Shown: positions 11,672 through 21,602, counted from the first letter of the stretch. The stretch is 64,000 bases of DNA from Phenylobacterium hankyongense (GCF_003254505.1 NZ_QFYP01000001.1:418001-482000); one strand, 5' to 3'. Numbers and translations: made by a program. Notes: a model not told the origin generated them from the sequence alone.

Positions 11672-11673
11672 CC

Positions 11674-12480
11674 TCAGCTCAGCGCGCGGGCCAGCTTCAG
11701 GGCCTGGCGCGGGCGCCGCGCGGCGAGCCTGGCCGTGGTCAGCGGACGCCGCGCGACCGCCCGCACGACCAGCGGCCGGACGGCGCTGCGGATTACCGGC
11801 CGGGCCACGGCGGCCAGCCGGCCGCGGCCGTACCAGGCGCTCGCCGCCGCCAGGGCCACCAGCCCCGCCCCGACCAGCAGGCCGCGGTGCTTCTGGGCCT
11901 CGGTGTAGAAGCTGAGGCGCCGGCCGCTGGCGCTCACCGACATCCGGCCCAGCGCATGGCTGGCCGCATAGAGGGCGGCGGCGGCGATCACGTCGGCGGC
12001 GGCCTGCGGCTGTACGCCGCGGGGCAGGCGGATCTCGGTCAGCGACACCGGCGCGCGGGCGAGTTCACGCCGAAGCGTCCGGGACAGGTTGGGCGCGGCC
12101 GGCGTCAGGTTGACCACCGCGCCGCCGCCGGGTCGGCCGCGGAAGTGCCGGGCCGCCTCGCGCGCGCCGTTGGCGGCGGCCAGTTCATGGCTCTCTGGCC
12201 CATTGATCCAGGTGTCGAAGCCGCCGAACCGCGCCACCGCCGCGCGCGCGATGCGCCCCGCGGCCTCGGGATCGGCCAGGTCGCCGGCCACCGCATGGGC
12301 GCGGCCGCCCTCGGCGTTGATGGCCTCCGCCGCCTGGCGAAGCGCGGTCTCCCCGTGCCCGGTCAGCACCACGGCCGCGCCCGCCTGGGCGGCGCGGCGG
12401 GCGATCGCCAGCCCGGTTGCGCCGCTGGCCCCCGCGACGATGACGACCTGCTGGGCGAGCGGCTTCAACTTGGCGCGCAT
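11674..12480 (-). CDS. SDR-like protein lacking the catalytic Tyr-Lys, with C-terminal membrane segment
   Basis: The N-terminus has the dinucleotide-binding pattern VVIVAGASGATGLAIARR and GDLADPEAAGRIARAAVARFGGFDTWI, as in short-chain dehydrogenases closely related to those with YxxSK. The NNAG motif is reduced to NGPESH, and the stretch that should hold the catalytic YxxxK is missing: VVNLTPAAP runs straight into NLSRTLRREL. A hydrophobic helix follows (HRGLLVGAGLVALAAASAWYG) and then an Arg/Ala-rich tail. It may be a decayed gene or a non-enzymatic nucleotide-binding protein. It diverges from ctrA, sharing the 319-base control region, and precedes fliI on the same strand. Confidence 0.7.
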   Translation of the reverse strand: MRAKLKPLAQQVVIVAGASGATGLAIARRAAQAGAAVVLTGHGETALRQAAEAINAEGGRAHAVAGDLADPEAAGRIARAAVARFGGFDTWINGPESHELAAANGAREAARHFRGRPGGGAVVNLTPAAPNLSRTLRRELARAPVSLTEIRLPRGVQPQAAADVIAAAALYAASHALGRMSVSASGRRLSFYTEAQKHRGLLVGAGLVALAAASAWYGRGRLAAVARPVIRSAVRPLVVRAVARRPLTTARLAARRPRQALKLARALS

Positions 12481-12599
12481 CGGGACTCCTCGGATGGCGG
12501 GATGGCCTGGCTCAACGATCCCCGCCTACAGCCCGTTCCCATCCCTCGCACTCGGGGCGCCGCGTTCAGGGCCGCCGCGTTCGGGGGCCAAGTCCAATC

Positions 12600-12799
12600 A
12601 CAAAAGATTCAACGGCGCTGCCGCACGCGGCGGGAACGGTACCGCTTGAACGGGAATCTCAAATCAGATTAACGATTCGGGCGAGAGAGACACCAGCTAT
12701 TAACCAGTCTTAAATTAACTCGCTGGCAAGTTAACAGCGAGCGTCGGGGCGGATTCCTAGAATTAGCCGGACGTCGCGTCGCCACAGTAGGAGAGCAGA
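12600..12799 (+). promoter_or_regulatory. ctrA control region with CtrA half-sites and CcrM (GANTC) sites
   Basis: The 319-base gap 12481-12799 is GC-poor for this genome near ctrA. GANTC sites lie at 12606, 12654, 12674 and 12752. TTAA half-sites start at 12669, 12700, 12710, 12715 and 12731; TTAACC at 12700 and TTAA at 12710 form a tandem with six-base spacing, one short of the usual seven. In Caulobacter ctrA has a methylation-sensitive P1 promoter with a GANTC site and an autoregulated P2 with CtrA boxes. The sites are seen; assignment to P1 and P2 is inferred. The part nearer the SDR gene (12481-12600) shows nothing recognisable. Confidence 0.7.
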
Positions 12800-13495
<696 letters not shown>

Positions 13496-13522
13496 TCGCC
13501 GCCGACTGACGGCAAAGAGACC

Positions 13523-13553
13523 AACGCCCGCCCTCACCGGCGGGCGTTTTCGT
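13523..13553 (+). terminator. Rho-independent terminator after ctrA
   Basis: A perfect 10-bp stem, AACGCCCGCC (13523-13532) pairing with GGCGGGCGTT (13539-13548), with a six-base loop, followed by TTTTCGTTT. It lies 28 bases after the ctrA stop. Confidence 0.9.
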
Positions 13554-13628
13554 TTGCGCCTCCGCAGCCTTCGCTTCGGCGGAGGAGCGGGCTAACGTAC
13601 GGCAAAGCTCCTCGGGAGGGACGACGTC

Positions 13629-16019
13629 ATGGGACGAGTGCTCGCGCTGGCCGCGGCCTTGATGCTGAGCGCCGTCCTGACGTGGGTCGCGGTGCAGCCG
13701 CCGCAGCCGCAGCCGGCCAGCGCGCCGGCGAGCGCCTTCTCCGCCGCGCGGGCCATGACCATCGTGCGGGCCATCGGCTCGACGCCCCACCCCATCGGCT
13801 CCGCCGCCAACCACGCCGTGCGCGACGAGCTTGTGGCGCGGATGGGCGCGCTCGGCCTGTCGCCCCAGGTGCGGCCCGGCGAGGGGCTGCAGCAGCCCAA
13901 ATGGCTGGGCGGCGCGCTGGTCGGCGGCACGGTGGAGAATATCGTCGGGGTCCTGCCGGGCCGTGACCGCGCGGCGCCCGCAGTGGCGCTGATGGCCCAC
14001 TACGACAGCGTCCCCGGCTCCCCCGGGGCCGCCGACGACGCCGCCGGCGTGGCCACGGCGCTGGAGGCGGTCCGCGCCATCAAGGCCCGCGGCGTCCCGG
14101 CGCGCGACGTCATGGTGGTGCTCACCGACGGCGAGGAGGCGGGCCTCTTGGGCGCCAACGCCTTCTTCCGTCGCGATCCCTTGGCGAGGCGCGTCGGCTT
14201 CCTGTTCAACATGGAGGCGCGTGGCGGCGGCGGCCGGGTGCAGATGTTCCAGACCGGCGAAGGCAATGGCGGCACGATCGATCTGCTGCGGCGGACCGCG
14301 GCGCGGCCGCAGGCCTCCTCGCTCACCGGCTTCGTCTACGCCCAGATGCCCAACGACACCGACTTCACCGAGGCCCGCAAGGCCGGGGACGCGGGCCTCA
14401 ACTACGCCTTCATGGGCCGCCAGTTCGACTACCACTCGCCCACCTCGACGCCGGCCAACCTGGAGGTCGGCACGCTGCAGGACATGGGCGACCAGGTGCT
14501 CTCCACCGCCGGCGCGGCCGCCTTCGCGCCCGCCCTGCCGCCGAAGACGCCGGACGTGGTCTACGGCCAGGTGTTCGGCGACCTGATCCTCGCCTACCCG
14601 CCGGCGATGGGCTGGCTGGTGCTGGCCGCCGCCGCCGGCCTGATCGCGCTCGCCGTGGTCCGCGCACGGCGGCTGGAGGCCTTTCCGTGGATGGACGCGG
14701 TCCGCGGCGCCGGCGCCCTGCTCTACGGCGTGGCCTGCGCCATCGCCGTGCTGCACGTGGCCCGCCAGGCGACCGGGGCGGCCGTCGGCTTCCTCGAGCA
14801 ACGGGTGCTGCTGGCCCAGGTGACCCGCTGGGAGATCGCCCTGGTCCTGCTGGGCCTGGGGGTGATGATCTTCGCCTCGGCCGAGGCGGCGCGCGGCCGG
14901 CGGCTGACCGCCAGCCTGCTGCCGCTGGCGGCGGGGCTCGGCAGCTGCATCTTCGTAGAGGGTGTCGACGCGGTGGGCCTGGGCGCCGGCGTCATCGCCG
15001 CGCTCATCGCCCTCGCGGTGTTCAGCCGCCGCATCAGCCGCCCCGGCGCCTGGACCGGCGTGCTGGCCCTGGGGCTGGCGGTCGCCGTCGTCGCCCAGGC
15101 GCTCGCCCCGCCCGCCGCCTACGTGTTCGCCTGGCCCCTGGCGCTGGCCGCCCTGGCCGCGGCGGCGACCGCCATGGGCGCGCGGCGCGGCTATGGCGCC
15201 CTGGCCGCGCTGGCGCTGCTGGCGATCGTCGGCCTGGTCTGGACCGGCGGCCTCGCGCACTCCGCCTACCTCGCCCTCGACCTGCCCGAGCTCCTGGCGC
15301 TGCCGATGTTCCTGGCCGCCCTGCTGGTCTGGCCGCTGGCGCAGCCGGAGGAAGGCGCACCCCCGGCCCGGCTGGTGGGCCCGGCCCTGATCGCCGCCGG
15401 CGTCGTGGCGCTGCTGCTGGTGCGCCTCGATCCGCCGTGGGACGCCCGCCATCCGCAGGTGAGCTACGTGCTCTTCCACATCGACCAGGACGCCGGCCGC
15501 GCCTGGCGGGTCGACGCCGCTCCCGCGCGGACCGCCTGGACGGACGCCGCGCTGAAGGCCGACGGCGGCGCGATCGCCAGCTACCGGCACTGGGCGCTGC
15601 ACGGCCTGGAGCGCGCCGCGCCGGCCCCCTTCGTGCAGACCCCCGCGCCCAGCCTCACCCTGGAGCGGTCGGCGGACGGCCGCCTCGTGCTGCATGCGGC
15701 AGCCCCGCCCGGCGCGCGGGTCCTCGACCTGCGGCTGAGGCCGGACACGCCGGTGACCGCGCTGAGCGTGAACGGCGTGCCGGCGCGCCTCGTGCTGAAG
15801 CCGGGAGCCTGGACCCGCCTGACCTGGAGCGCCGCCGCGCCGGCGATCGACCTGGTGCTGCAGCCCGGCGGTCCGGGACGGCTGGAGGTGCGCTATGCGG
15901 CCGCCGCCGAGCGCTGGCCGACAGGCGTCGCGCCGCTGCCGAAGCGGCCCGCCGACGTCATGCCGTTCGATCTCTCGGACTCCACCCTGGTCACCGGTTC
16001 GCGCCAGCTGGCTTGGTGA
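13629..16019 (+). CDS. M28 family zinc peptidase with polytopic membrane domain
   Basis: The 796-residue product begins with a signal-anchor (residues 1-22), then an M28 aminopeptidase-type domain: HYDSVPGSPGAADDAAGVA (zinc His and bridging Asp), TDGEEAGLLGA (catalytic Glu-Glu), NMEARG (zinc acidic residue), NDTDFTEA and a final zinc His in DYHSPTS. From about residue 310 there are eight or nine membrane segments, then a C-terminal soluble domain of about 200 residues. This is the layout of bacterial Fxna/ER-metallopeptidase-like proteins; the active domain should face the periplasm. Substrate unknown. GGGAGGGACG precedes the ATG. Confidence 0.88.
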   Translation: MGRVLALAAALMLSAVLTWVAVQPPQPQPASAPASAFSAARAMTIVRAIGSTPHPIGSAANHAVRDELVARMGALGLSPQVRPGEGLQQPKWLGGALVGGTVENIVGVLPGRDRAAPAVALMAHYDSVPGSPGAADDAAGVATALEAVRAIKARGVPARDVMVVLTDGEEAGLLGANAFFRRDPLARRVGFLFNMEARGGGGRVQMFQTGEGNGGTIDLLRRTAARPQASSLTGFVYAQMPNDTDFTEARKAGDAGLNYAFMGRQFDYHSPTSTPANLEVGTLQDMGDQVLSTAGAAAFAPALPPKTPDVVYGQVFGDLILAYPPAMGWLVLAAAAGLIALAVVRARRLEAFPWMDAVRGAGALLYGVACAIAVLHVARQATGAAVGFLEQRVLLAQVTRWEIALVLLGLGVMIFASAEAARGRRLTASLLPLAAGLGSCIFVEGVDAVGLGAGVIAALIALAVFSRRISRPGAWTGVLALGLAVAVVAQALAPPAAYVFAWPLALAALAAAATAMGARRGYGALAALALLAIVGLVWTGGLAHSAYLALDLPELLALPMFLAALLVWPLAQPEEGAPPARLVGPALIAAGVVALLLVRLDPPWDARHPQVSYVLFHIDQDAGRAWRVDAAPARTAWTDAALKADGGAIASYRHWALHGLERAAPAPFVQTPAPSLTLERSADGRLVLHAAAPPGARVLDLRLRPDTPVTALSVNGVPARLVLKPGAWTRLTWSAAAPAIDLVLQPGGPGRLEVRYAAAAERWPTGVAPLPKRPADVMPFDLSDSTLVTGSRQLAW

Positions 16020-16047
16020 TCGGCGCGGTTTTGGCTAAGCCCGGCGC

Positions 16048-16398
16048 ATGAGCGACGTCGTCATCTATCACAACCCCGCCTGCGGGACCTCGCGCAACAC
16101 CCTGGCCCTGCTCCGCGAGAAGGGGCTTGAGCCCCGGGTCGTCGAGTACCTCAAGGAGGGCTGGACCCGCGATCAGCTGCAAGACCTGCTGCAGCGCATG
16201 GGCCAGTCGGCGCACGACATCCTGCGGGTGCGCGGAACGAACGCCGACGAACTGGGATTAACCGACCCCAACGCTTCCGACGAGGCCCTGATCGCCGCCA
16301 TGATCGTCGCGCCGGTACTGGTGAATCGCCCCATCGTCGTGACCCCGAAGGGCGCGGCGCTGTGCCGGCCGCCCGAACTGGTCCTGGGCCTGCTCTGA
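16048..16398 (+). CDS. arsC: ArsC-type arsenate reductase (glutaredoxin-linked family)
   Basis: The 116-residue thioredoxin-fold protein has the catalytic cysteine in HNPACGTSRNTL (Cys12 equivalent) and the three family arginines in LRVRGT, LVNRPIVV and ALCRPPE, as in plasmid R773 ArsC, which reduces arsenate with glutathione and glutaredoxin. No arsR or arsB is in the neighbourhood, so an arsenic operon is not supported; a general ArsC-family oxidoreductase remains possible. It starts 28 bases after the M28 peptidase. Confidence 0.85.
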   Translation: MSDVVIYHNPACGTSRNTLALLREKGLEPRVVEYLKEGWTRDQLQDLLQRMGQSAHDILRVRGTNADELGLTDPNASDEALIAAMIVAPVLVNRPIVVTPKGAALCRPPELVLGLL

Positions 16399-16526
16399 AG
16401 CGTGACAAAACGACCAAGCGTAGCCCAGGTCGTTTGCAGTCATGGTTGTTTCGCCTGGGGAGGCGCTGGAAATCTGACTCTGCCGTGGCGATGCCTTAAC
16501 CGTGCGTCGGCAAGTATGGGGGCGTG

Positions 16527-17903
16527 ATGCAAGACCTCGAGCCGCAACCTCTGACCGCGCGCGCCCAGGCCGCGCGCCTCGCGCCCCAGGCCCTGCTCTG
16601 CGGCGGCGTCCTGCTCGCCGCCCTGGTGGTCTGGAAGGCTGGCGACGTCACCGCCTCCAGGCCTGCCGCCCCGCCGCCGCTGTCGCCGGCCGCCGTCGCC
16701 GCCCTGCAGCACGCCGCCTTCACCCAGTCCGAAGCCCGGCCCGGCTTCGCCCGCCCGCAGAACGTGGCGCTGAAGATCCAGCCCGGCGAGACCTTCGAAG
16801 CCGCCGTGCAGCGCGCCGGCATCGCCCCGGAGGAGGCCCGGCAGGCTGTCGCCACCCTCGCCCAGGCCATGGACACCGTGCACATCAAGGCCGGCATGGC
16901 CTTCGACGCCGCCATCGCCCGTCCGAACGCCGCCGCTCCGAACGCCGCCATGGCCCCGGCCCGGCTGATCGGCCTGGCGCTGCGCACCGGCCCGGCCAGC
17001 GCCATCACCCTGTCGCGCACCTTCGACGGCGCGCTGCGCCTGCGCGAGCTGGACGAGAAGATCCGCGACGACACCGTCGCCACCAACGGCCAGATCCAGG
17101 GCTCGCTGTTCGAAAGCGCCGCCAAGCTCGGCGCCACGCCCACCATCACCGCCCAGGTGGTCAAGCTGTTCTCCCACAAGCTCGACTTCCAGCGCGACAT
17201 CCAGCCGGGCGACGCGTTCAAGCTGGTGTTCGACCGCAAGGTCACCGAGAGCGGCCGCACCGTGGAGACCGGCGACCTGGAATACGCCGAGCTGCACGGC
17301 GTGAAGTTCTACCGCTTCGAGCGCGGCCACGGCGAGGCCGAGTACTTCGACGAGTTCGGTAAGAACATCAAAGGCTTCCTGCTACGCACCCCGGTCGACG
17401 GCGCCCGGATCACCTCGCTGTTCGGCCTGCGCAAGCATCCGGTGCTGGGCTACACCCGCGCCCACCAAGGCATCGACTTCGGCGCCGGGACCGGCACGCC
17501 GATCCTGGCGGCCGGCGACGGCGTGGTGCTGGAGGCGCGCCGCTGGGGCGGCTACGGCAACTGGCTGCGCATCCGCCACACCGGCGGCTGGGACACCGGC
17601 TACGGCCACATCTCCCGCTACGCCGCGGGGATCAGGCCCGGCATGCACGTCCGCCAGGGACAGCTGGTGGCCTATGTTGGCGCCACGGGCCTCGCGACCG
17701 GGCCGCACCTGCACTACGAGATCTGGAAGAACGGCCAGCGGGTGAACCCGGTCGGCGCCAAGGTGCCGCAGGGCACCGTCCTGGCCGGCGGCGAGCTCTC
17801 CCAGTTCAAGGCCCAGAAGGCCCGCATCGACGGCCTGCTGAAGGACGGCGCGCCGCAGCCGCGGGCGCTGGCCATGGCGGACAGCGGCTCGCTGAGCCGC
17901 TGA
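16527..17903 (+). CDS. M23 family murein endopeptidase (LytM type)
   Basis: The 458-residue product has an N-terminal membrane anchor (about residues 20-40), an OapA/LysM-like domain (IQPGETFEAAVQRAGI) and a C-terminal peptidase domain with both zinc motifs, HQGIDFGAG (about residue 312) and HLHYEIW (about 393), plus GYGHISRY. All metal ligands are present, so it is likely an active glycyl-glycine/D,D-endopeptidase cutting peptidoglycan cross-links in the periplasm. ATG 16527 follows GGGGGCG; a GTG sits directly before it. Upstream there is one GACTC and one TTAACC half-site but no complete CtrA box. Confidence 0.9.
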   Translation: MQDLEPQPLTARAQAARLAPQALLCGGVLLAALVVWKAGDVTASRPAAPPPLSPAAVAALQHAAFTQSEARPGFARPQNVALKIQPGETFEAAVQRAGIAPEEARQAVATLAQAMDTVHIKAGMAFDAAIARPNAAAPNAAMAPARLIGLALRTGPASAITLSRTFDGALRLRELDEKIRDDTVATNGQIQGSLFESAAKLGATPTITAQVVKLFSHKLDFQRDIQPGDAFKLVFDRKVTESGRTVETGDLEYAELHGVKFYRFERGHGEAEYFDEFGKNIKGFLLRTPVDGARITSLFGLRKHPVLGYTRAHQGIDFGAGTGTPILAAGDGVVLEARRWGGYGNWLRIRHTGGWDTGYGHISRYAAGIRPGMHVRQGQLVAYVGATGLATGPHLHYEIWKNGQRVNPVGAKVPQGTVLAGGELSQFKAQKARIDGLLKDGAPQPRALAMADSGSLSR

Positions 17904-17913
17904 GCGTGACGAA

Positions 17914-18016
17914 GTTGCTCCCCCGCCGGGGGAGCTGTCAGCGAAGCTGACTGAGGGGGGAGGTCGGCGCTGACCCCCTCCGGCGCTTCGCGCCACCTCC
18001 CCCGAAGGGGAGGAAC
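17914..18016. repeat. Dispersed palindromic repeat, family R1
   Basis: The convergent gap between the M23 peptidase and the alcohol dehydrogenase is made of stem-loops: CTCCCCCGCCGGGGGAG, then GTCAGCGAAGCTGAC with TGAGGGGGG, then CCGGCGCTTCGCGCC and CTCCCCCGAAGGGGAG. The same modules recur at 37066-37275 and 44457-44530. It may act as a bidirectional terminator; that is inference. Confidence 0.75.
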
Positions 18017-18026
18017 TCCCGCAGCG

Positions 18027-19112
18027 TCAGGCGTCGAAGACGATGACCGAGCGGGCCAGCTCGCCGCGCTTCATGTCCTCGAAGCCTTCGTTGACCTGCT
18101 CCAGCTTGATGCGCTGGGAGATCATCTGGTCGAGCTTCAGCTTGCCCGACATGTAGAAGTCGACGAACCGCGGCATGTCGACCGGGAAGCGGTTGGAGCC
18201 CATCAGCGAGCCCTGCAGCTTCTTCTCGCCCAGGAACGCCGCGCCCATCACGCTGACCATCTGACCGACCGGGATCATGCCGATGATGTTGGCGGTGCCG
18301 CCGCGGCGCAGCATGTTGAAGGCCTGCTCGGCGGTCTTGGCCATGCCGATGGCCTCGAACGCGTGGTGCACGCCGCCCTTGGTCATCTCGATCACTTCCT
18401 TGACCGCGTCGGTCTGGGAGGCGTCGATGAAGTCGGTGGCCCCGAACTCCATGGCCAGGTTGCCCTTGGAGGCGACCATGTCGATGGCGATGATCCGGCT
18501 GGCGCCGGCGATCGCCGCGCCGTTGATCGCCGACAGGCCGACGCCGCCGCAGCCGATCACCGCCACGGTCTCGCCGGGGCGGACGTTGGAGGTGTGGATC
18601 GCCGCGCCCACGCCGGTGGTCACCGAGCAGCCGATCAGGGCGGCGCGGTCGAGCGGCATGTCCGGGCGGATCGCCACGCAGGCGTGCTCGTGGATCAGCA
18701 TCTGCTCGGCGAAGGACGACAGGTTCAGGAACTGCATCATCGGCCCGTTCGGGGCGGTCAGCCGCGGCTCCTCGTCCTTGCCGCGCTTGGTGTCGGGCGA
18801 GACGCACAGGCTCATGTGGCCGGTGAGGCAGAATTCGCAGTGGCCGCAGAACGCCGACAGGCAGGTGATCACGTGGTCGCCCGGCTTCACCGTGCGGACC
18901 TCGGAGCCGACCATCTCCACCACGCCGGCGCTCTCGTGGCCGAGCACGGCCGGCAACGGGTGGGGATAGGAGCCTTGCATGAAGTGCAGGTCGGAGTGGC
19001 AGAGACCGGCGGCGGCGGTGCGGATCAGCACCTCGTGCGGCCCCGGCTTGTTGATCTGGACTTGCTCGATCTGAAGCGGCTTGCCCACTTCGCGCAGCAC
19101 GGCGGCCTTCAT
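18027..19112 (-). CDS. Zinc-dependent alcohol dehydrogenase (MDR family)
   Basis: The 361-residue protein has the GroES-like fold with catalytic zinc site GLCHSDLHFM and GHESAGVV, the four-cysteine structural zinc site CGHCEFCLTGHMSLC, and the Rossmann motif GCGGVGLSA. This is the class III/formaldehyde-type alcohol dehydrogenase subgroup that oxidises primary alcohols with NAD; the actual substrate is not evident. The start at 19112 is set by GGGGAG upstream and by the conserved MKAAVLRE; a longer frame to 19190 has no support. Confidence 0.92.
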   Translation of the reverse strand: MKAAVLREVGKPLQIEQVQINKPGPHEVLIRTAAAGLCHSDLHFMQGSYPHPLPAVLGHESAGVVEMVGSEVRTVKPGDHVITCLSAFCGHCEFCLTGHMSLCVSPDTKRGKDEEPRLTAPNGPMMQFLNLSSFAEQMLIHEHACVAIRPDMPLDRAALIGCSVTTGVGAAIHTSNVRPGETVAVIGCGGVGLSAINGAAIAGASRIIAIDMVASKGNLAMEFGATDFIDASQTDAVKEVIEMTKGGVHHAFEAIGMAKTAEQAFNMLRRGGTANIIGMIPVGQMVSVMGAAFLGEKKLQGSLMGSNRFPVDMPRFVDFYMSGKLKLDQMISQRIKLEQVNEGFEDMKRGELARSVIVFDA

Positions 19113-19297
19113 GGCGATCTCCCCAACGGCGCCCGCTCGACGTCGGGGCCTTTTGCCTCGAAGCCCGGGTGCGGCCCAGGCCTTCGTCACATGTCTTATC
19201 GCCGTTCAGATGGGACGGCCAAGCGGTTTTGCGGAAAACCGGTCGACAGGCCGAAGCCGGTTCCGCATGACAGGATCAGCGCTCCGCCGGAGGCCCG

Positions 19298-20500
19298 ATG
19301 GACGACCCGCAGCCGAAAGCCAGCTCCGCGTTGGAGGTGTTTCTCGTCTTCCTGCGCCAGGGGCTGACCGCCTTCGGCGGCCCGGTCGCCCACCTGGGCT
19401 ATTTCCGCCGCGAGTTCGTCGAGCGCCGCGGCTGGCTGTCCGAAGCCGCCTTCGCCGACCTCCTGGCGCTCTCGCAGTTCCTGCCGGGCCCCGCCTCCAG
19501 CCAACTGGGCATGGCCATCGGCCTGCGGCGCGCCGGCCTCGCCGGGGCGCTGGCCGCCTGGCTGGGCTTCACCCTGCCGGCCGGCGCCGCGATGATCGCG
19601 CTCGGCTACCTGGCGCCCAGGCTCACCGAAGACTGGGGCTCAGGCTTCATCCACGGCCTGAAGATCGCCGCCGCCGCCGTGGTGGCCCAGGCGCTGATCG
19701 CCATGGCGCGCACCCTGGCGGCGGGCCCGATCCGCGCCGGCATGGCGATCGGCGCGACCGTGGGCCTGGTCCTCACCAGCGGGCCCATGGCGCAGATCTT
19801 CGCGCTCGTCGCCGGCGCCCTGTTCGGCCTGGCCCTGCTGCGCGAGCCCGGCCCGGACACGCCCGACGATCCGGCCACCCAGGGACGCCGCACAGGCCCC
19901 GCCCTCGCCGCCCTGGTGGTGTTCGCGCTGTTGCTGGCCGGCCTGCCGTTCCTGGCCCAGGCGCTGCAGAGCCCGACCTTGGGCCTGGCCAGCGTCTTCT
20001 ACCGCACCGGCGCCTTGGTGTTCGGCGGCGGCCATGTGGTCCTGCCGCTGCTGCAGACCGAGATCGTCGGCCGCGGCTGGCTGAGCCGCGACGTCTTCCT
20101 GGCCGGCTACGGCGCGGTGCAGGCCCTGCCCGGGCCGCTGTTCAGCTTCGCAGGCTTCGTCGGGGCGGCGCAGCAGGTGGCGCGGGGGGGCTGGTTCGGC
20201 GGCCTGGTGGCGTTGGTGGCGATCTTCCTGCCGAGCCTGCTGCTGGTGGTGGGCGTGCTGCCGTTCTGGGACCGGTTGAAGGGCCAGGCCGGCGCGCGCG
20301 GCGCCCTGGCCGGCGTCAACGCCGTGGTGGTCGGCCTGCTGGCCGCGGCGCTGTGGAACCCTGTTCTGAGCAGCGCGGTGGAGCGGCCCACCGACTGGGC
20401 GCTGGTGGCGGCGGCCTTCGTCTTCCTGGCGGTGGCCCGGCTGCCGCCGTGGCTGGTGGTGATCGGCTTCGCGGCGGCCACCGGCCTCTTGCAGCGCTGA
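19298..20500 (+). CDS. chrA: Chromate transporter ChrA
   Basis: The 400-residue protein contains two homologous CHR domains, the first opening with FLRQGLTAFGGPVAHLGYFRREFVERRGWL and the second with FYRTGALVFGGGHVVLPLLQTEIV, and has about ten membrane segments. ChrA proteins export chromate (and take part in sulfate-like anion movement). Long-chain two-domain length fits. GGAGGC precedes the ATG. It converges on the alpha/beta hydrolase, with only four bases between the stops. No chrB regulator is present nearby. Confidence 0.93.
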   Translation: MDDPQPKASSALEVFLVFLRQGLTAFGGPVAHLGYFRREFVERRGWLSEAAFADLLALSQFLPGPASSQLGMAIGLRRAGLAGALAAWLGFTLPAGAAMIALGYLAPRLTEDWGSGFIHGLKIAAAAVVAQALIAMARTLAAGPIRAGMAIGATVGLVLTSGPMAQIFALVAGALFGLALLREPGPDTPDDPATQGRRTGPALAALVVFALLLAGLPFLAQALQSPTLGLASVFYRTGALVFGGGHVVLPLLQTEIVGRGWLSRDVFLAGYGAVQALPGPLFSFAGFVGAAQQVARGGWFGGLVALVAIFLPSLLLVVGVLPFWDRLKGQAGARGALAGVNAVVVGLLAAALWNPVLSSAVERPTDWALVAAAFVFLAVARLPPWLVVIGFAAATGLLQR

Positions 20501-20504
20501 GCGC

Positions 20505-21467
20505 TCAGGCGGCTTCGGCCATCGGCGTCGTGAGGCGCGTCCAGCCAAGGTGCGGCAGCTTGGGCAGGCGGAAGGTCCAGGCCTTCTTCGGCGGGATGCA
20601 GGTTTCCAGGGCCGAGAGCAGCTGCTCGGCCGGGCCGTCGTTCAGGAAGTGGTTGGCCCCCGGCGTGCGCACGAAGCGGATCGGCCGGCGGGTCGGCGTC
20701 TCGCGGGCCAGCCGCTCGGCGACCTCGATCGGCGCGAAGTCGTCCTTTTCGCCGTGGATCATGTGGACCGGGATGTTGACGCTCATCAGCGCGCGCCGGG
20801 CGTGCACCAGCTGCGGCCGCTGGTTGGACGCCTCCAGCACCGCGTGACGCAGGTCGCGCGGGATCATCTTCAGCGCCCTGGTCCCCACGTCGATCAGCCA
20901 GCGCGACGTCGGCCCGGTCTCGCCGAAGAAGCCGGACAGCAGCACCAGGCCCGCCACCTTGCCCGCATGCTCGGCCGCCATGATCGCGGCGATCGCCGCG
21001 CCGTAGCTCTGGCCGACCAGCAGCAGCTTCTGGCCCGGCGCTGTCTTCAGCAACGGACCGAGCGCCTCGGCCTGCACGCGGATGTCGGGGACGTGGTGCG
21101 TCGGCTCGGAGGCCGCATAGCCCGGCCGGTCGACGACGATCATCTCGCGGTTCTGCGGCAGCTCGGCCATGGTCTCGGCCCAGTACTCGGCCCAGGACGG
21201 GGCGCCGGTGATCACGACGATCTTCCACGGGGCCGGCTTGTCGCGCGGGGTCTCCAGGGCCGACAGCCGCCAGCCGTGCCCGCCGCCGGCCGTGAAGCTG
21301 GTTCGGCGCACCACGGTCTCCGGATAGTCGGCGGAGGTCGGGGCGTGCTCGGTGCGCCCCTTCGCGGCGCTCTCGAAGCAGGCCCAGCCCATGGCAAGCA
21401 CGCCCTTCGGCCGTTTACGCGACACCTTCGCAGTCTCCCAGGTCACCAACGTCACCTGGAGCCCCAA
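20505..21467 (-). CDS. Alpha/beta hydrolase
   Basis: The fold is shown by ITGAPSWAEYWAETMAEL, the nucleophile elbow VGQSYGAA (Ser), an acidic residue in HGEKDDFAP and the histidine in GANHFLND. Substrate unknown; such proteins include esterases and thioesterases. The start is uncertain: ATG 21467 gives 320 residues, ATG 21392 gives 295. The first well-conserved hydrolase sequence appears around residue 55, so both are possible. The 135 bases upstream, to the FkbM gene, hold nothing I recognise. Confidence 0.82.
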   Translation of the reverse strand: MGLQVTLVTWETAKVSRKRPKGVLAMGWACFESAAKGRTEHAPTSADYPETVVRRTSFTAGGGHGWRLSALETPRDKPAPWKIVVITGAPSWAEYWAETMAELPQNREMIVVDRPGYAASEPTHHVPDIRVQAEALGPLLKTAPGQKLLLVGQSYGAAIAAIMAAEHAGKVAGLVLLSGFFGETGPTSRWLIDVGTRALKMIPRDLRHAVLEASNQRPQLVHARRALMSVNIPVHMIHGEKDDFAPIEVAERLARETPTRRPIRFVRTPGANHFLNDGPAEQLLSALETCIPPKKAWTFRLPKLPHLGWTRLTTPMAEAA

Positions 21468-21602
21468 ACGCCCGTTTCAAGGCTTTGGTTCGGCTTGTAT
21501 CGCGTCAGCCGGCAGGTTCTTTCGCCGCCGTGCTCAGCCGGTCACGGAATTCGCGTTTTCACCCGTCCGGAGGCGCGGATTCAGCCCCTCGGAGAACCGC
21601 GG

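Noticed and set aside
16470..16526. Possible CtrA box upstream of the M23 peptidase (TTAACC plus GACTC)
   Set aside because: There is only one half-site; no second TTAA-like half at seven-base spacing.
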